Shown here in pieces: positions 23,467-30,501 of a DNA stretch of 40,981 nucleotides. Below the pieces are notes generated by a model. It searched no databases, was not told the origin of the DNA, and saw nothing but the letters and a program-made list of their open reading frames with translations. The DNA is taken from the NCBI GenBank assembly GCA_018712835.1, contig DVGF01000032.1, forward strand, positions 1 through 40,981. Direction: 5' to 3'. How positions within the stretch are numbered: the first letter of the stretch is position 1; the number at the start of each line of letters is the position of its first letter. The DNA is from Candidatus Ventrenecus stercoripullorum (GTDB lineage Bacteria > Bacillota_I > Bacilli_A > RF39 > UBA660). Made by a program: the position numbers and the translations under genes.

Positions 23467-23564
23467 AATGTTTTTCGCTTCTGGATGGTGCGAATAATAA
23501 GTGAGTCCAGTCGACAATGTTTTTCGCTTCCAGGTGGTGCGACTAATAAATGAGCCTGGTTGAA
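23467..23564 (+). repeat. Two 49-bp direct repeats
   Basis: Period exactly 49; both units start AATGTTTTTCGCTT and share GGTGCGA and TAATAA. Differences are concentrated in the paired stem and the unit ends. Confidence 0.85.
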
Positions 23565-23574
23565 AATGCAGAAT

Positions 23575-23607
23575 AACTTCGTCATATGATGAAGTTTTCT
23601 TTTTTTT
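23575..23607 (+). terminator. Terminator after the tandem-repeat RNA
   Basis: AACTTC (23575-23580) pairs with GAAGTT (23591-23596) around GTCATATGAT, followed by TTCTTTTTTTT. Confidence 0.75.
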
Positions 23608-23643
23608 GTAAAAAAGAATTGTCTTAACTCCATAAAAATTCCC

Positions 23644-23672
23644 TTGCTATTTTGAATAAACTTTCATATAAT
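23644..23672 (+). promoter_or_regulatory. Promoter of the glyS T-box leader
   Basis: TTGCTA (23644-23649), 17-base spacer, TATAAT (23667-23672). Confidence 0.65.
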
Positions 23673-23678
23673 ATGATT

Positions 23679-23797
23679 ATACAAGCGATGAAGGTGTGGA
23701 ATACTGGAGCTATATAAAAAAAGTGATTCTTCTAGAATAAATAGGGTGGAACCGCGGGCTAGTCTCGTCCCTATATATTTTAGAAGAATTTTTATTT
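23679..23797 (+). promoter_or_regulatory. T-box leader of glyS with a short 5' domain
   Basis: The T-box core AGGGTGGAACCGCGG is at 23743-23757, followed by a terminator in which ATTCTTCTA (23726-23734) and AGGG pair with CCCT (23769-23772) and TAGAAGAAT (23781-23789), then TTTTTA. Uncharged tRNA-Gly should stabilise the antiterminator and switch on glyS. Only about 47 bases lie between the predicted RNA start and the terminator stem, much less than the usual stem I; the GATGAAGGTGTGGAATACTG block must contain the codon-reading part. I could not place the glycine specifier with confidence (GGA occurs twice). Confidence 0.8.
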
Positions 23798-23818
23798 TAG
23801 AAAGAGAGGAATTTTAAA

Positions 23819-25192
23819 ATGAAATTAACAATGGAAGAATTAGTAAATTACTGTAAGCAGTACGGTTATATCTTTCAAGGAAGTGAAATCTATGGAGGAC
23901 TTTCTAATACTTGGGATTATGGTTCTCTAGGAGTAGAACTAAAAAATAATGTGAGACGTGCTTGGTGGAAAAAATTTATTCAAGAAAATCCATATAACTA
24001 TGGACTAGATGCCGCGATACTCATGAACCCAGAAGTATGGGTAGCAAGTGGTCATGTAGCGAGTTTTGCGGACCCCCTAATTGACTGCAAAAAATGTAAA
24101 ACACGCCACCGTGCTGATAAATTAATTGAAGAATTTACAAATGGAGAAGAAACTGGCGATGGCTGGGATAGCGAGAAACTGGAAAGTTACATTGAGTCTC
24201 ATCATATCCTTTGCCCTAATTGTGGAGCTCATGACTTTACTTCAATTCGTAAATTTAACTTATTATTTGAAACCCATTTAGGTGTGACAGAAGAGGCAAA
24301 AAGTACAGTATACCTTCGTGGCGAAACTGCCCAAGGAATATTTGTGAACTTCTTAAATGTTCAAAGAGCTATGCGGGCGAAAGTTCCTTTTGGTATTGGC
24401 CAAACCGGAAAAAGCTTCCGAAACGAAATCACCCCAGGAAACTTTACATTCCGAACTAGAGAATTCGAACAAATGGAATTAGAGTTCTTCTGTAAGCCTG
24501 GTACGGACTTAGAATGGTTTGGCTTTTGGAAAACGTCTTGCATGGAATTTTTAAAAGATTTAGGATTAAATCCCGACAATTTACGTTTTAGAGACCATGC
24601 CAAAGAAGAACTATCTTTCTATTCCAAAGCAACGACCGATATAGAATACGCTTATCCAATGGGTTGGGGAGAACTTTGGGGAATTGCAGACCGTACGGAC
24701 TATGACTTATCCGTTCATATGGAACATTCTAAAGCAGATTTAAGATATCTAGACCCAGAAACAAACGAAAAATATCTTCCTTACGTTATTGAACCATCTG
24801 TAGGTTTAGACCGTTTAATACTTGCTATTTTATGTGATGCGTATCATATCGATTATACAAAAGACGAAGAAAGACTCGTAATGCGACTTCACCCAGCTCT
24901 TGCTCCTTATAAAGTAACCATCTTACCATTAATCAAAAAACATCATGCCGAACGTGCAATGGAAATATATGGAGATTTAGCAAAAGATTTCATGTGCTCT
25001 TACGATGAGTCTGGAAGCATTGGTAAAAGATACAGAAGAAGTGACGCGATTGGAACACCTTTTGCTATTACCATTGACGATGAAACCCTAAAAAATAACA
25101 CCGTAACTGTACGTAATCGTGACACGATGGAGCAAACAGTTATGACCATAGAAGAATTAAAAAAATTCTTAGCCAAAGAAACCAACTTTTAA
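23819..25192 (+). CDS. glyS: Glycyl-tRNA synthetase, dimeric (alpha2) type
   Basis: Class II aminoacyl-tRNA synthetase charging tRNA-Gly; the 457-aa single chain is the eukaryote/Gram-positive dimeric form, not the GlyQ/GlyS heterotetramer. Visible features are GSEIYGGLSNTWDYGSLGVELKNN near the N-terminus, the GETAQGIFVNF block near residue 166, motif 2 region FRNEITPGNFTFRTREFEQME near 199-219, motif 3 EPSVGLDRLILAIL near 325, and the anticodon-binding domain with YDESGSIGKRYRRSDAIGTPF. Two CxxC pairs (CKKC, CPNC) sit in the insertion. The ribosome site is GAGAGGAA. Expression is controlled by the T-box leader directly upstream. Confidence 0.96.
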   Translation: MKLTMEELVNYCKQYGYIFQGSEIYGGLSNTWDYGSLGVELKNNVRRAWWKKFIQENPYNYGLDAAILMNPEVWVASGHVASFADPLIDCKKCKTRHRADKLIEEFTNGEETGDGWDSEKLESYIESHHILCPNCGAHDFTSIRKFNLLFETHLGVTEEAKSTVYLRGETAQGIFVNFLNVQRAMRAKVPFGIGQTGKSFRNEITPGNFTFRTREFEQMELEFFCKPGTDLEWFGFWKTSCMEFLKDLGLNPDNLRFRDHAKEELSFYSKATTDIEYAYPMGWGELWGIADRTDYDLSVHMEHSKADLRYLDPETNEKYLPYVIEPSVGLDRLILAILCDAYHIDYTKDEERLVMRLHPALAPYKVTILPLIKKHHAERAMEIYGDLAKDFMCSYDESGSIGKRYRRSDAIGTPFAITIDDETLKNNTVTVRNRDTMEQTVMTIEELKKFLAKETNF

Positions 25193-25239
25193 AATTTAGA
25201 AAAAAGAATGAATTTTTTTGAAATTCTTACGACTTTGAA

Positions 25240-25268
25240 TTGAAAATAAGTTTTGTTTTTGATACAAT
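25240..25268 (+). promoter_or_regulatory. Promoter of sepF-divIVA
   Basis: TTGAAA (25240-25245), 17-base spacer, TACAAT (25263-25268). Confidence 0.6.
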
Positions 25269-25301
25269 GAGAAGGTAAAGAGTCGAAGGGAGATTTATAA
25301 C

Positions 25302-25715
25302 ATGGCGTTTGGAAAAATAAAAAAACTGTTTTCTGATGATGAAGAATACGATAACAACTACAGTGAAGAAGAGTTTTACAATGTCAGTGAAGAAGAAGCA
25401 TTAAAAGAGGCAGATAAAACAGGAAATAAAATGATTTTATTAGAACCTCGTGCTTATTCAGAATCACAACAAATTGCCGATCATTTAAAAAATCGTAATA
25501 GTGTGGTCGTAAATTTAAAGAGGGTGACTTCTGCGCAAGCAAAGAGAATTATAGATTTTCTGTCTGGATGTGTTTATTCCATCGGTGGAACAATGCAAAA
25601 AATAGGTGTTGGAATTTACTTGTGTACCCCAAAAAATGTGAATATTCAAGGTAAAATTTCTGATGATAATGAGCGTCCTGCAAAGAGCAATAATGAAGAT
25701 GAATTAGATTGGTAA
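25302..25715 (+). CDS. sepF: Cell division protein SepF
   Basis: SepF binds FtsZ filaments and tethers them to the membrane. The 137-aa protein has the usual build: a short amphipathic N-terminal helix (MAFGKIKKLF) as membrane anchor, an acidic linker (about 11-40), then the compact SepF domain with ILLEPRAYSESQQIADHLKNR, VVVNLKRVTSAQAKRIIDFL SG-type helix and the G-rich VYSIGGTMQKIG strand region. The start follows GAAGGGAGA. divIVA follows 31 bases later; they share the upstream promoter, as in the Bacillus ylm cluster. Confidence 0.94.
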   Translation: MAFGKIKKLFSDDEEYDNNYSEEEFYNVSEEEALKEADKTGNKMILLEPRAYSESQQIADHLKNRNSVVVNLKRVTSAQAKRIIDFLSGCVYSIGGTMQKIGVGIYLCTPKNVNIQGKISDDNERPAKSNNEDELDW

Positions 25716-25746
25716 AAAAAGTCTTTTTCTTAAAAGAAGGTGAAGC

Positions 25747-26172
25747 GTGAAAAAGTTTAGTACGAGTTTTAATGGTTATAATAAAAGTGAAGTCAATTCT
25801 TTTGTTAGAGATGTCGCGAAAGAATACGAATCAATGCTGAATAATTTAAAGAAGCGAGATGAAGAAATTACTTCTTTAAAACAAAGGTTGCTACAATACC
25901 AAAATATGGAAAATACTCTAAACAAAGCTTTATTAATCGCCGAAGATACCTCTAGTCAAATCAAAAAAGTGGCTCGTGATGAGTCCAAAGCAATTATTGA
26001 TGAGGCCAAAAGAAACGCTTCACGAATTGTCAATGATGCTTTATTAAAAGCCGAAAAATTAGAGGCAGATGGAGAGAATTTACGAAAAAGAATTGTCATA
26101 TTTAAAAGAAAATTCAAATCCATTATTGAAACAGAATTAGAGACAATCGATTCCATTGACGAAGATTACTAA
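25747..26172 (+). CDS. divIVA: DivIVA-family protein
   Basis: A 141-aa DivIVA-like protein that would localise at curved membrane of septa or poles. The N-terminal domain has FSTSFNGYNKSEVNSFVRDVAKEYESM, close to the DivIVA/GpsB lipid-binding block; the rest is coiled coil with long Glu/Lys/Ala-rich heptads (about 30-130). The start is GTG at 25747 with AAGGTGAAG upstream; no ATG is available near the domain start. It is shorter than B. subtilis DivIVA and lacks an extended tail. It is second in the sepF operon and ends at a strong terminator. Confidence 0.85.
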   Translation: MKKFSTSFNGYNKSEVNSFVRDVAKEYESMLNNLKKRDEEITSLKQRLLQYQNMENTLNKALLIAEDTSSQIKKVARDESKAIIDEAKRNASRIVNDALLKAEKLEADGENLRKRIVIFKRKFKSIIETELETIDSIDEDY

Positions 26173-26199
26173 AAGGAAACATTTTGTGGTTTCCTTTTT
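26172..26199 (+). terminator. Intrinsic terminator after divIVA
   Basis: AAAGGAAAC-ATTTTGTG-GTTTCCTTT, nine pairs, followed by TTC; overlaps the divIVA stop codon. Confidence 0.8.
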
Positions 26200-26229
26200 C
26201 TATGATAAAATAAAAGTACAGGTGATAAT

Positions 26230-26862
26230 ATGCAGTTGAAAATTGATGACATAATAGTAAATGTTGAAATCATTCGTAAAAATAATAAAAATTTATATAT
26301 GAGGTTTCGGGATAAATTCACTCTTGTTGTGACAGCCAACCCTTTTGTAAGCGAACGAGAAATTGCTAAAATCATTGAAAAAAACAGGAAATCTTTAGTA
26401 AAAATGTGGCAAAAAAAAGAACAAGAAGAACAAAAAGATGCTTTTTTCTGTTACCTAGGAAAAACATATACAAGAATTTTTGATGGAGTGACAAAAAAAG
26501 TCGAATTCATTGGTGATAACGTCATCGCTAAAGACGAGCGTGCGTTAGCAAAGTTCTATAAACAAGAATGCGTTCGTATTTTCACCTACGAAGTCAATCG
26601 CATTACTCCGTATTTCAAAAACATTCCACCGTTTGCCCTAAAAATAAGAACGATGAAAACAAGATGGGGAGTAAATAATCGTGGAAATAATACCATTACC
26701 CTAAATAGCGAACTGCTAAAAAAAGATATCGACTTATTAGATTATGTGATTATCCATGAATTGTGTCATTTTTACGAAGCCAACCATAGCCCGAGATTTT
26801 GGGCGTGGGTTTCTAAATATTATCCTGATTACAAATTAGCAAGAAAGAGGTTACGAGGATGA
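26230..26862 (+). CDS. YgjP-like zinc metallopeptidase-fold protein
   Basis: A 210-aa protein of the YgjP/DUF45 family, with a zinc site HELCHFYEANHSPRFW at about residues 176-191 (HExxH plus a third His). Upstream TRWGVNNRGNNTITLNSELL is the conserved block preceding this motif in the family. Biological substrates are unknown; members are often described as M48-like metal-dependent hydrolases. RBS AGGTGAT is seven or so bases before the ATG. The stop overlaps the next start in ATGA, placing it first in a run with rRNA/tRNA modification genes, a link of unknown meaning. Confidence 0.88.
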   Translation: MQLKIDDIIVNVEIIRKNNKNLYMRFRDKFTLVVTANPFVSEREIAKIIEKNRKSLVKMWQKKEQEEQKDAFFCYLGKTYTRIFDGVTKKVEFIGDNVIAKDERALAKFYKQECVRIFTYEVNRITPYFKNIPPFALKIRTMKTRWGVNNRGNNTITLNSELLKKDIDLLDYVIIHELCHFYEANHSPRFWAWVSKYYPDYKLARKRLRG

Positions 26863-27581
26863 AAATAGAGTCATTACAAAATAAAAAAGTCAAAGAATGG
26901 ACAAGCCTAAAAGAAAAGAAAGAACGAGATAAAACAAACACCTTTTTAATTGAAGGAGATCATCTCCTAAAAGAAGCGATGAAACATCATCTTGTCATCG
27001 AAGTAATAACGACAGAAGAGGTTGACTACGAAGTACCAACATTTCATGTGACAAAGAATGTTATGGAAAAAATTACCAATCAAGTAACACCTCCTAAGGT
27101 CATTGCCGTCACAAAAAAACTAGAAGAAAAAGCCATAAATGGACCAGTCTTAATATTAGACGGAATTCAAGACCCAGGAAACTTAGGGACAATCATTCGT
27201 AGTTGTGTAGCTTTTAATATGCCCAATCTCCTATTAAGCAAAGAATGCGTCGATGTATATAACCCAAAAGTTATCCGTAGTACCGAAGGCATGATTTTCC
27301 ACTTAAACATCGTAAGAAAAGACTTAACTGAAATACTCACTAAACTAAAAGAAACACATCAAATCATTGGCACAGATGTAGTAAATGGAGTATCCATCAA
27401 AGAAATAGAAAAAGAAAAAAACATTGCCTTAATCATCGGAAATGAAGGAAATGGACTAGGAATTTCTAAAAAATACTGTGATAAATTTGTTTATATTCCG
27501 ATGAATAAAGAATGCGAATCGCTAAATGCCGGTGTCAGTGCCAGTATTCTTTTATACGAATTAGGAGGTCTACATGAATAG
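26859..27581 (+). CDS. SpoU/TrmH-family RNA 2'-O-methyltransferase
   Basis: A 240-aa SPOUT enzyme methylating a ribose 2'-OH, probably in 23S rRNA. The N-terminal substrate-binding domain (about 1-95) contains FLIEGDHLLKEA. The trefoil-knot catalytic domain has the three SpoU motifs: LDGIQDPGNLGTIIRSC (about 109-125), ALIIGNEGNGLG (about 188-199) and IPMNKECESLNAGVSASILLYE (about 212-233). It resembles RlmB/YsgA-type enzymes; the exact nucleotide cannot be told. Overlaps its upstream neighbour by four bases and rimM by eight, implying coupled translation. Confidence 0.92.
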   Translation: MKIESLQNKKVKEWTSLKEKKERDKTNTFLIEGDHLLKEAMKHHLVIEVITTEEVDYEVPTFHVTKNVMEKITNQVTPPKVIAVTKKLEEKAINGPVLILDGIQDPGNLGTIIRSCVAFNMPNLLLSKECVDVYNPKVIRSTEGMIFHLNIVRKDLTEILTKLKETHQIIGTDVVNGVSIKEIEKEKNIALIIGNEGNGLGISKKYCDKFVYIPMNKECESLNAGVSASILLYELGGLHE

Positions 27582-28059
27582 ATTATATTTTGGATATACA
27601 ACCATGACTCACGGGATTAAAGGAGAATTAAAGTGTTATACTTCTTTTGAACAAAAAGAAAAAGTTCTTACCAAAAAGTTTCCCATATACATAAATGGAA
27701 CACGTCACGAAATTACTAGTGCAAGACCTCATAAAAACCATTATTTAATTACAATTGACAACTTAAAAGACATTAATTTAGTAGAAGAATATCGCAATCA
27801 AAAAATATATATAGAACGAGACGATTTACATTTAAAGGAAGAAGAATACTTATTTTCAGATTTAATCGGCTTTTCGATTATAGAAATAGAAGAAAATCTT
27901 GGCATCGTGAAAGATATTTTGTATAATAAGAGTGGAATTTATTTAGAAGTGTTGAACGAAAAAAAATATTATATTCCATGGCAAGATACGTTTATTTTGC
28001 ACGTTGACACAAAAAACAAACAAATTCTTGTCCAAAATGCTAAGGGTTTGATGTTATGA
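27574..28059 (+). CDS. rimM: Ribosome maturation factor RimM
   Basis: RimM helps assemble the 30S head by binding uS19. The 161-aa protein has the N-terminal RimM barrel ([20 protein letters not shown], then [13 protein letters not shown]) and the PRC-barrel C-terminal domain ([21 protein letters not shown], ...[10 protein letters not shown]). The usual IGKI of the N-terminus is LYFGY here, a mild divergence. GGAGGTC lies before the ATG. Overlaps trmD by four bases; rimM-trmD is a widely conserved pair. Confidence 0.93.
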   Translation: MNRLYFGYTTMTHGIKGELKCYTSFEQKEKVLTKKFPIYINGTRHEITSARPHKNHYLITIDNLKDINLVEEYRNQKIYIERDDLHLKEEEYLFSDLIGFSIIEIEENLGIVKDILYNKSGIYLEVLNEKKYYIPWQDTFILHVDTKNKQILVQNAKGLML

Positions 28060-28721
28060 AAATAGATATACTCACATTATTTCCTAAAATGTTTGAAGGC
28101 TTTCTAACAGAATCGATTATCAAAAGAGCAATCGAAAGAAATGCTGTCGAGATTAATATTGTTGATTTTAGAAAGTTTAGCCATCTAAATCACAATCAAG
28201 TAGATGACACTCCTTATGGTGGGGGCTCTGGTATGGTTTTACGTCCCGAACCATTAGTAGAAGCAATCGAAAGCTATAAAACAAAAGACTCACGAGTCAT
28301 ACTAATGTGTCCACAAGGCGTACCTTATAAAGAAGAACGAGCGAAAGAGCTAAAAGAATATAAACATATTATTTTAGTATGTGGTCACTACGAAGGCTTT
28401 GATGAACGAATTAGAGATTATATCGATGAAGAAATTTCTATAGGAGATTATGTACTAACAGGAGGAGAACTTCCAGCAATGGTTGTCACAGACTCTATCG
28501 TAAGACTTTTACCAGGCGTCATCAAAGAAGATTCTTACGAAAGTGATTCCTTTACAGAAAATTTGCTAGATTATCCAACTTATACCAAACCAGCAGATTT
28601 TCGTGGCAAAAAAGTACCAGAGGTATTACTGAGTGGAAATCATCAAAAAATCAAAGAATGGCGAGAACAACAAGCTTTAGAAAATACCAAAAAAAGACGA
28701 CCAGATTTATTAGGGGAGTGA
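28056..28721 (+). CDS. trmD: tRNA (guanine-37-N1)-methyltransferase
   Basis: TrmD methylates G37 of tRNAs reading CNN codons, preventing +1 frameshifting. The 221-aa protein is a SPOUT dimer. [16 protein letters not shown] starts the protein, [17 protein letters not shown] (about 50-66) and [13 protein letters not shown] (about 108-120) are diagnostic, and the knot loop [16 protein letters not shown] (about 130-145) binds SAM. The C-terminal helical domain is slightly short but ends normally ([22 protein letters not shown]). Overlaps rimM. Confidence 0.96.
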   Translation: MKIDILTLFPKMFEGFLTESIIKRAIERNAVEINIVDFRKFSHLNHNQVDDTPYGGGSGMVLRPEPLVEAIESYKTKDSRVILMCPQGVPYKEERAKELKEYKHIILVCGHYEGFDERIRDYIDEEISIGDYVLTGGELPAMVVTDSIVRLLPGVIKEDSYESDSFTENLLDYPTYTKPADFRGKKVPEVLLSGNHQKIKEWREQQALENTKKRRPDLLGE

Positions 28722-28727
28722 GTATAT

Positions 28728-29195
28728 ATGGCACAATTTATCGTGGATAGAAATACCGATAGAAAAAAATTAAAACAAAAAAAAATACAAATAAATGGTT
28801 ATAAAATGACACCGAAATGGCGCGTAAAAAACGACTTGATTGCAGTGAAAGAAATCACGATTGTAAGCCAAGAACTACAATCAAACTACTTTAGAATGCA
28901 GTTTCATGTTGCATTTAGAAAGCTATTTCGGAAAGCCTGCGATGTTGTAGAAAGTGACGACGCAACGAGCACAGACACAATACTAGTTTTAGATGAAGCA
29001 GAAAAAGTAAAAAGAATATTAAAAGAAAAATTCAAACAAAAATTAAGCCAAAAAGAATACCGTTACATGTGGCAAAAAGTAGAAATGATAGAACAACAAC
29101 TAAGAGAAAAACTAATGTTTCAAAGAAACATGGAATTCTATATGCAACAAGTAATGGTAGAACAAGAAGAAAGAGAAAAGGGAAGAGGACGTTAG
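28728..29195 (+). CDS. Unrecognised basic, helical 155-aa protein
   Basis: I do not recognise it. The N-terminal ~45 residues are Lys-rich with predicted strands (DRKKLKQKKIQINGYKM), the middle has an acidic patch (VVESDDATSTDTILVLDEAE), and residues 85-155 are a long charged helix rich in Gln, Glu and Lys (coiled-coil-like). No signal peptide or membrane segment is seen. It starts six bases after trmD and ends directly before the next gene's ATG, so it belongs to the same transcript. Confidence 0.7.
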   Translation: MAQFIVDRNTDRKKLKQKKIQINGYKMTPKWRVKNDLIAVKEITIVSQELQSNYFRMQFHVAFRKLFRKACDVVESDDATSTDTILVLDEAEKVKRILKEKFKQKLSQKEYRYMWQKVEMIEQQLREKLMFQRNMEFYMQQVMVEQEEREKGRGR

Positions 29196-29762
29196 ATGCA
29201 AGCATTTGATTTTGATAATACAATTTATAAAGGAGAGAGCGCATTTGATTTTGCTCTTTTTGTTCTAAAAAAAAGAAAAAGACTATTACGATATTTACCA
29301 GGAATTGTAAAGATTTTGTTAGATTACAAAGCCTGCCGAATGAGCTCTGATGAATATTTAGAACGGTTAAATAAATATGCTCCGATTTTTTTAGAAAACA
29401 AAGAATTTATCCAAAAACTTGTAGTAGAATTCTGGAAAAAGAATGAGCATAAATTATATCCGCATATTCTAGAAAAAATCACTCCTGAAGATTTTATTAT
29501 CACTTCATCTCCATATTTTTTACTTGAACCAATTATGGAAAAATTAAATACGACTCATTTTATTTGTAGTGAAGCAAACTTAGATGAGGGCAAAATGACG
29601 TATTTAAATTTTAAAGAAAATAAAGTAAAGAAATTTGTTGAGAAAATAGGCAAGAAAAAAATTACAAACTTTTATACAGACTCTTATAACGATAAACCAA
29701 TGATGGATTATGCAGAACATGTCTTCTTAATTACAAAAGGAAAAATAGAAAAAATAAAATAA
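29196..29762 (+). CDS. HAD-superfamily phosphatase (HAD-IB-like)
   Basis: A 188-aa haloacid-dehalogenase-fold hydrolase. Motif I is DFDNTIYKGES (Asp5 nucleophile, Asp7), motif II is the Ser in FIITSSPYF (about residue 106), motif III probably Lys in the FKENKVKKF region, and motif IV is YTDSYNDKPMMD (about 160-171). A helical cap sits between motifs I and II. This order fits the HAD-IB group (SerB/phosphoserine- or phospholipid-phosphatase-like), substrate unknown. It starts immediately after the previous stop and ends at a strong bidirectional hairpin. Confidence 0.85.
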   Translation: MQAFDFDNTIYKGESAFDFALFVLKKRKRLLRYLPGIVKILLDYKACRMSSDEYLERLNKYAPIFLENKEFIQKLVVEFWKKNEHKLYPHILEKITPEDFIITSSPYFLLEPIMEKLNTTHFICSEANLDEGKMTYLNFKENKVKKFVEKIGKKKITNFYTDSYNDKPMMDYAEHVFLITKGKIEKIK

Positions 29763-29766
29763 AACA

Positions 29767-29796
29767 AAAAACAGAAATGAACCCGTTTCTGTTTTT
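29767..29796. terminator. Bidirectional terminator between the HAD gene and the lipoprotein gene
   Basis: AAAAACAGAAA (29767-29777) pairs perfectly with TTTCTGTTTTT (29786-29796), 11 pairs with loop TGAACCCG; T-rich on both strands. Confidence 0.85.
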
Positions 29797-30355
29797 ATTT
29801 AAGAGTCAACCCTTTTGATGACTCAGGAAATAAATCATCGTATAATCCATTATGATAGTTCTCACGTAAACGCACTAAAATCTCATCTAATTGTGAAGTG
29901 GTAATTTCTCCACCTGTTTGTATAAGTCTTGCTATTTCTTCCTCTGTTAAAAAGTTAAAAAGATTGTAAGCTTCATCATAAGAAAAATTTGGCAGATCGT
30001 CTCTATCAAAAAGTCCGTGATACTCCTCGCTAAAATCTGTTATGAATAATTCAGTTGGATTACCCTCATAACTAGTCACCATAACATCAAGATATTGGAT
30101 ATTAAAAGTATCTTCATTTTGAAGTTTTTCCTTTTGTTCTTCTAGCTCCTTAATTTCTTCTTCAAGACTTGCAATTTCCTGTTCTAAAGCATTTCTTTTT
30201 TCAATATATGGCACAAGATATTCCTCTAAGGCTTCTTCGATAGCTTGGTCATTGTTAGATGAAGTATCACCATTTGTTTTCGAAACACCACATCCACTAG
30301 CAAGAAGGGATAATGTTAAACTTGCGAGTAAAATATTCTTTTTAAAATTTTTCAT
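29795..30355 (-). CDS. Predicted lipoprotein with coiled coil
   Basis: A 186-aa exported lipoprotein: basic N-terminus, hydrophobic stretch, and a lipobox LLASGC with the lipidated Cys at residue 22. A linker follows, then a predicted coiled coil at about 40-82 (Glu/Lys heptads, EQEIASLEEEIKELEEQKEK). The C-terminal ~100 residues are acidic with several aromatic residues and no recognised domain. It would sit on the outer face of the membrane; function unknown. Its promoter is clear on the minus strand, and it converges on the HAD gene at a shared terminator. Confidence 0.8.
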   Translation of the reverse strand: MKNFKKNILLASLTLSLLASGCGVSKTNGDTSSNNDQAIEEALEEYLVPYIEKRNALEQEIASLEEEIKELEEQKEKLQNEDTFNIQYLDVMVTSYEGNPTELFITDFSEEYHGLFDRDDLPNFSYDEAYNLFNFLTEEEIARLIQTGGEITTSQLDEILVRLRENYHNGLYDDLFPESSKGLTLK

Positions 30356-30388
30356 AATTTCTATAAACTCTTCCTTTCTGTAAAAAGT

Positions 30389-30417
30389 ATTCTAACAAAA
30401 AGAAAAATGGAAGTCAA
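30389..30417 (-). promoter_or_regulatory. Promoter of the lipoprotein gene
   Basis: Minus strand: TTGACT (30412-30417), 17-base spacer, TAGAAT with TGT extension (30389-30394). Confidence 0.65.
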
Positions 30418-30501
30418 CATATTTTATGCGCGAATAGAGATTATCGGTGATTAGAATTTATTTTCTTTTTATTTTTTGATACAATAGATTACGTGATGAA
30501 T

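Larger units (their letters stand above)
23451..23607 (+). ncRNA. Tandem 49-nt pseudoknot RNA, possible orphan type III antitoxin or tandem aptamer
   Basis: Two direct repeats of exactly 49 bases (23467-23515 and 23516-23564), plus AATG of a third, lie between a promoter and an intrinsic terminator. Each repeat can form an H-type pseudoknot. Stem 1 is TTCGC with GCGAA in repeat 1 (23474-23478/23490-23494) and TTCGC with GCGAC in repeat 2. Stem 2 is CTGGA/TCCAG in repeat 1 (23481-23485/23506-23510) and CCAGG/CCTGG in repeat 2. Three of five pairs of stem 2 changed on both sides, which supports an RNA structure; the linking loop (TAATAAGTGAG, TAATAAATGAG) is nearly invariant. Tandem pseudoknot repeats followed by a terminator are the plan of type III antitoxin RNAs, but no toxin gene follows. 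It could also be a tandem riboswitch. Confidence 0.6.

Noticed and set aside
23451-23607. Tandem glycine riboswitch before glyS
   Set aside because: The repeats are 49 bases, too short, and lack the conserved glycine aptamer core; a T-box already controls glyS.
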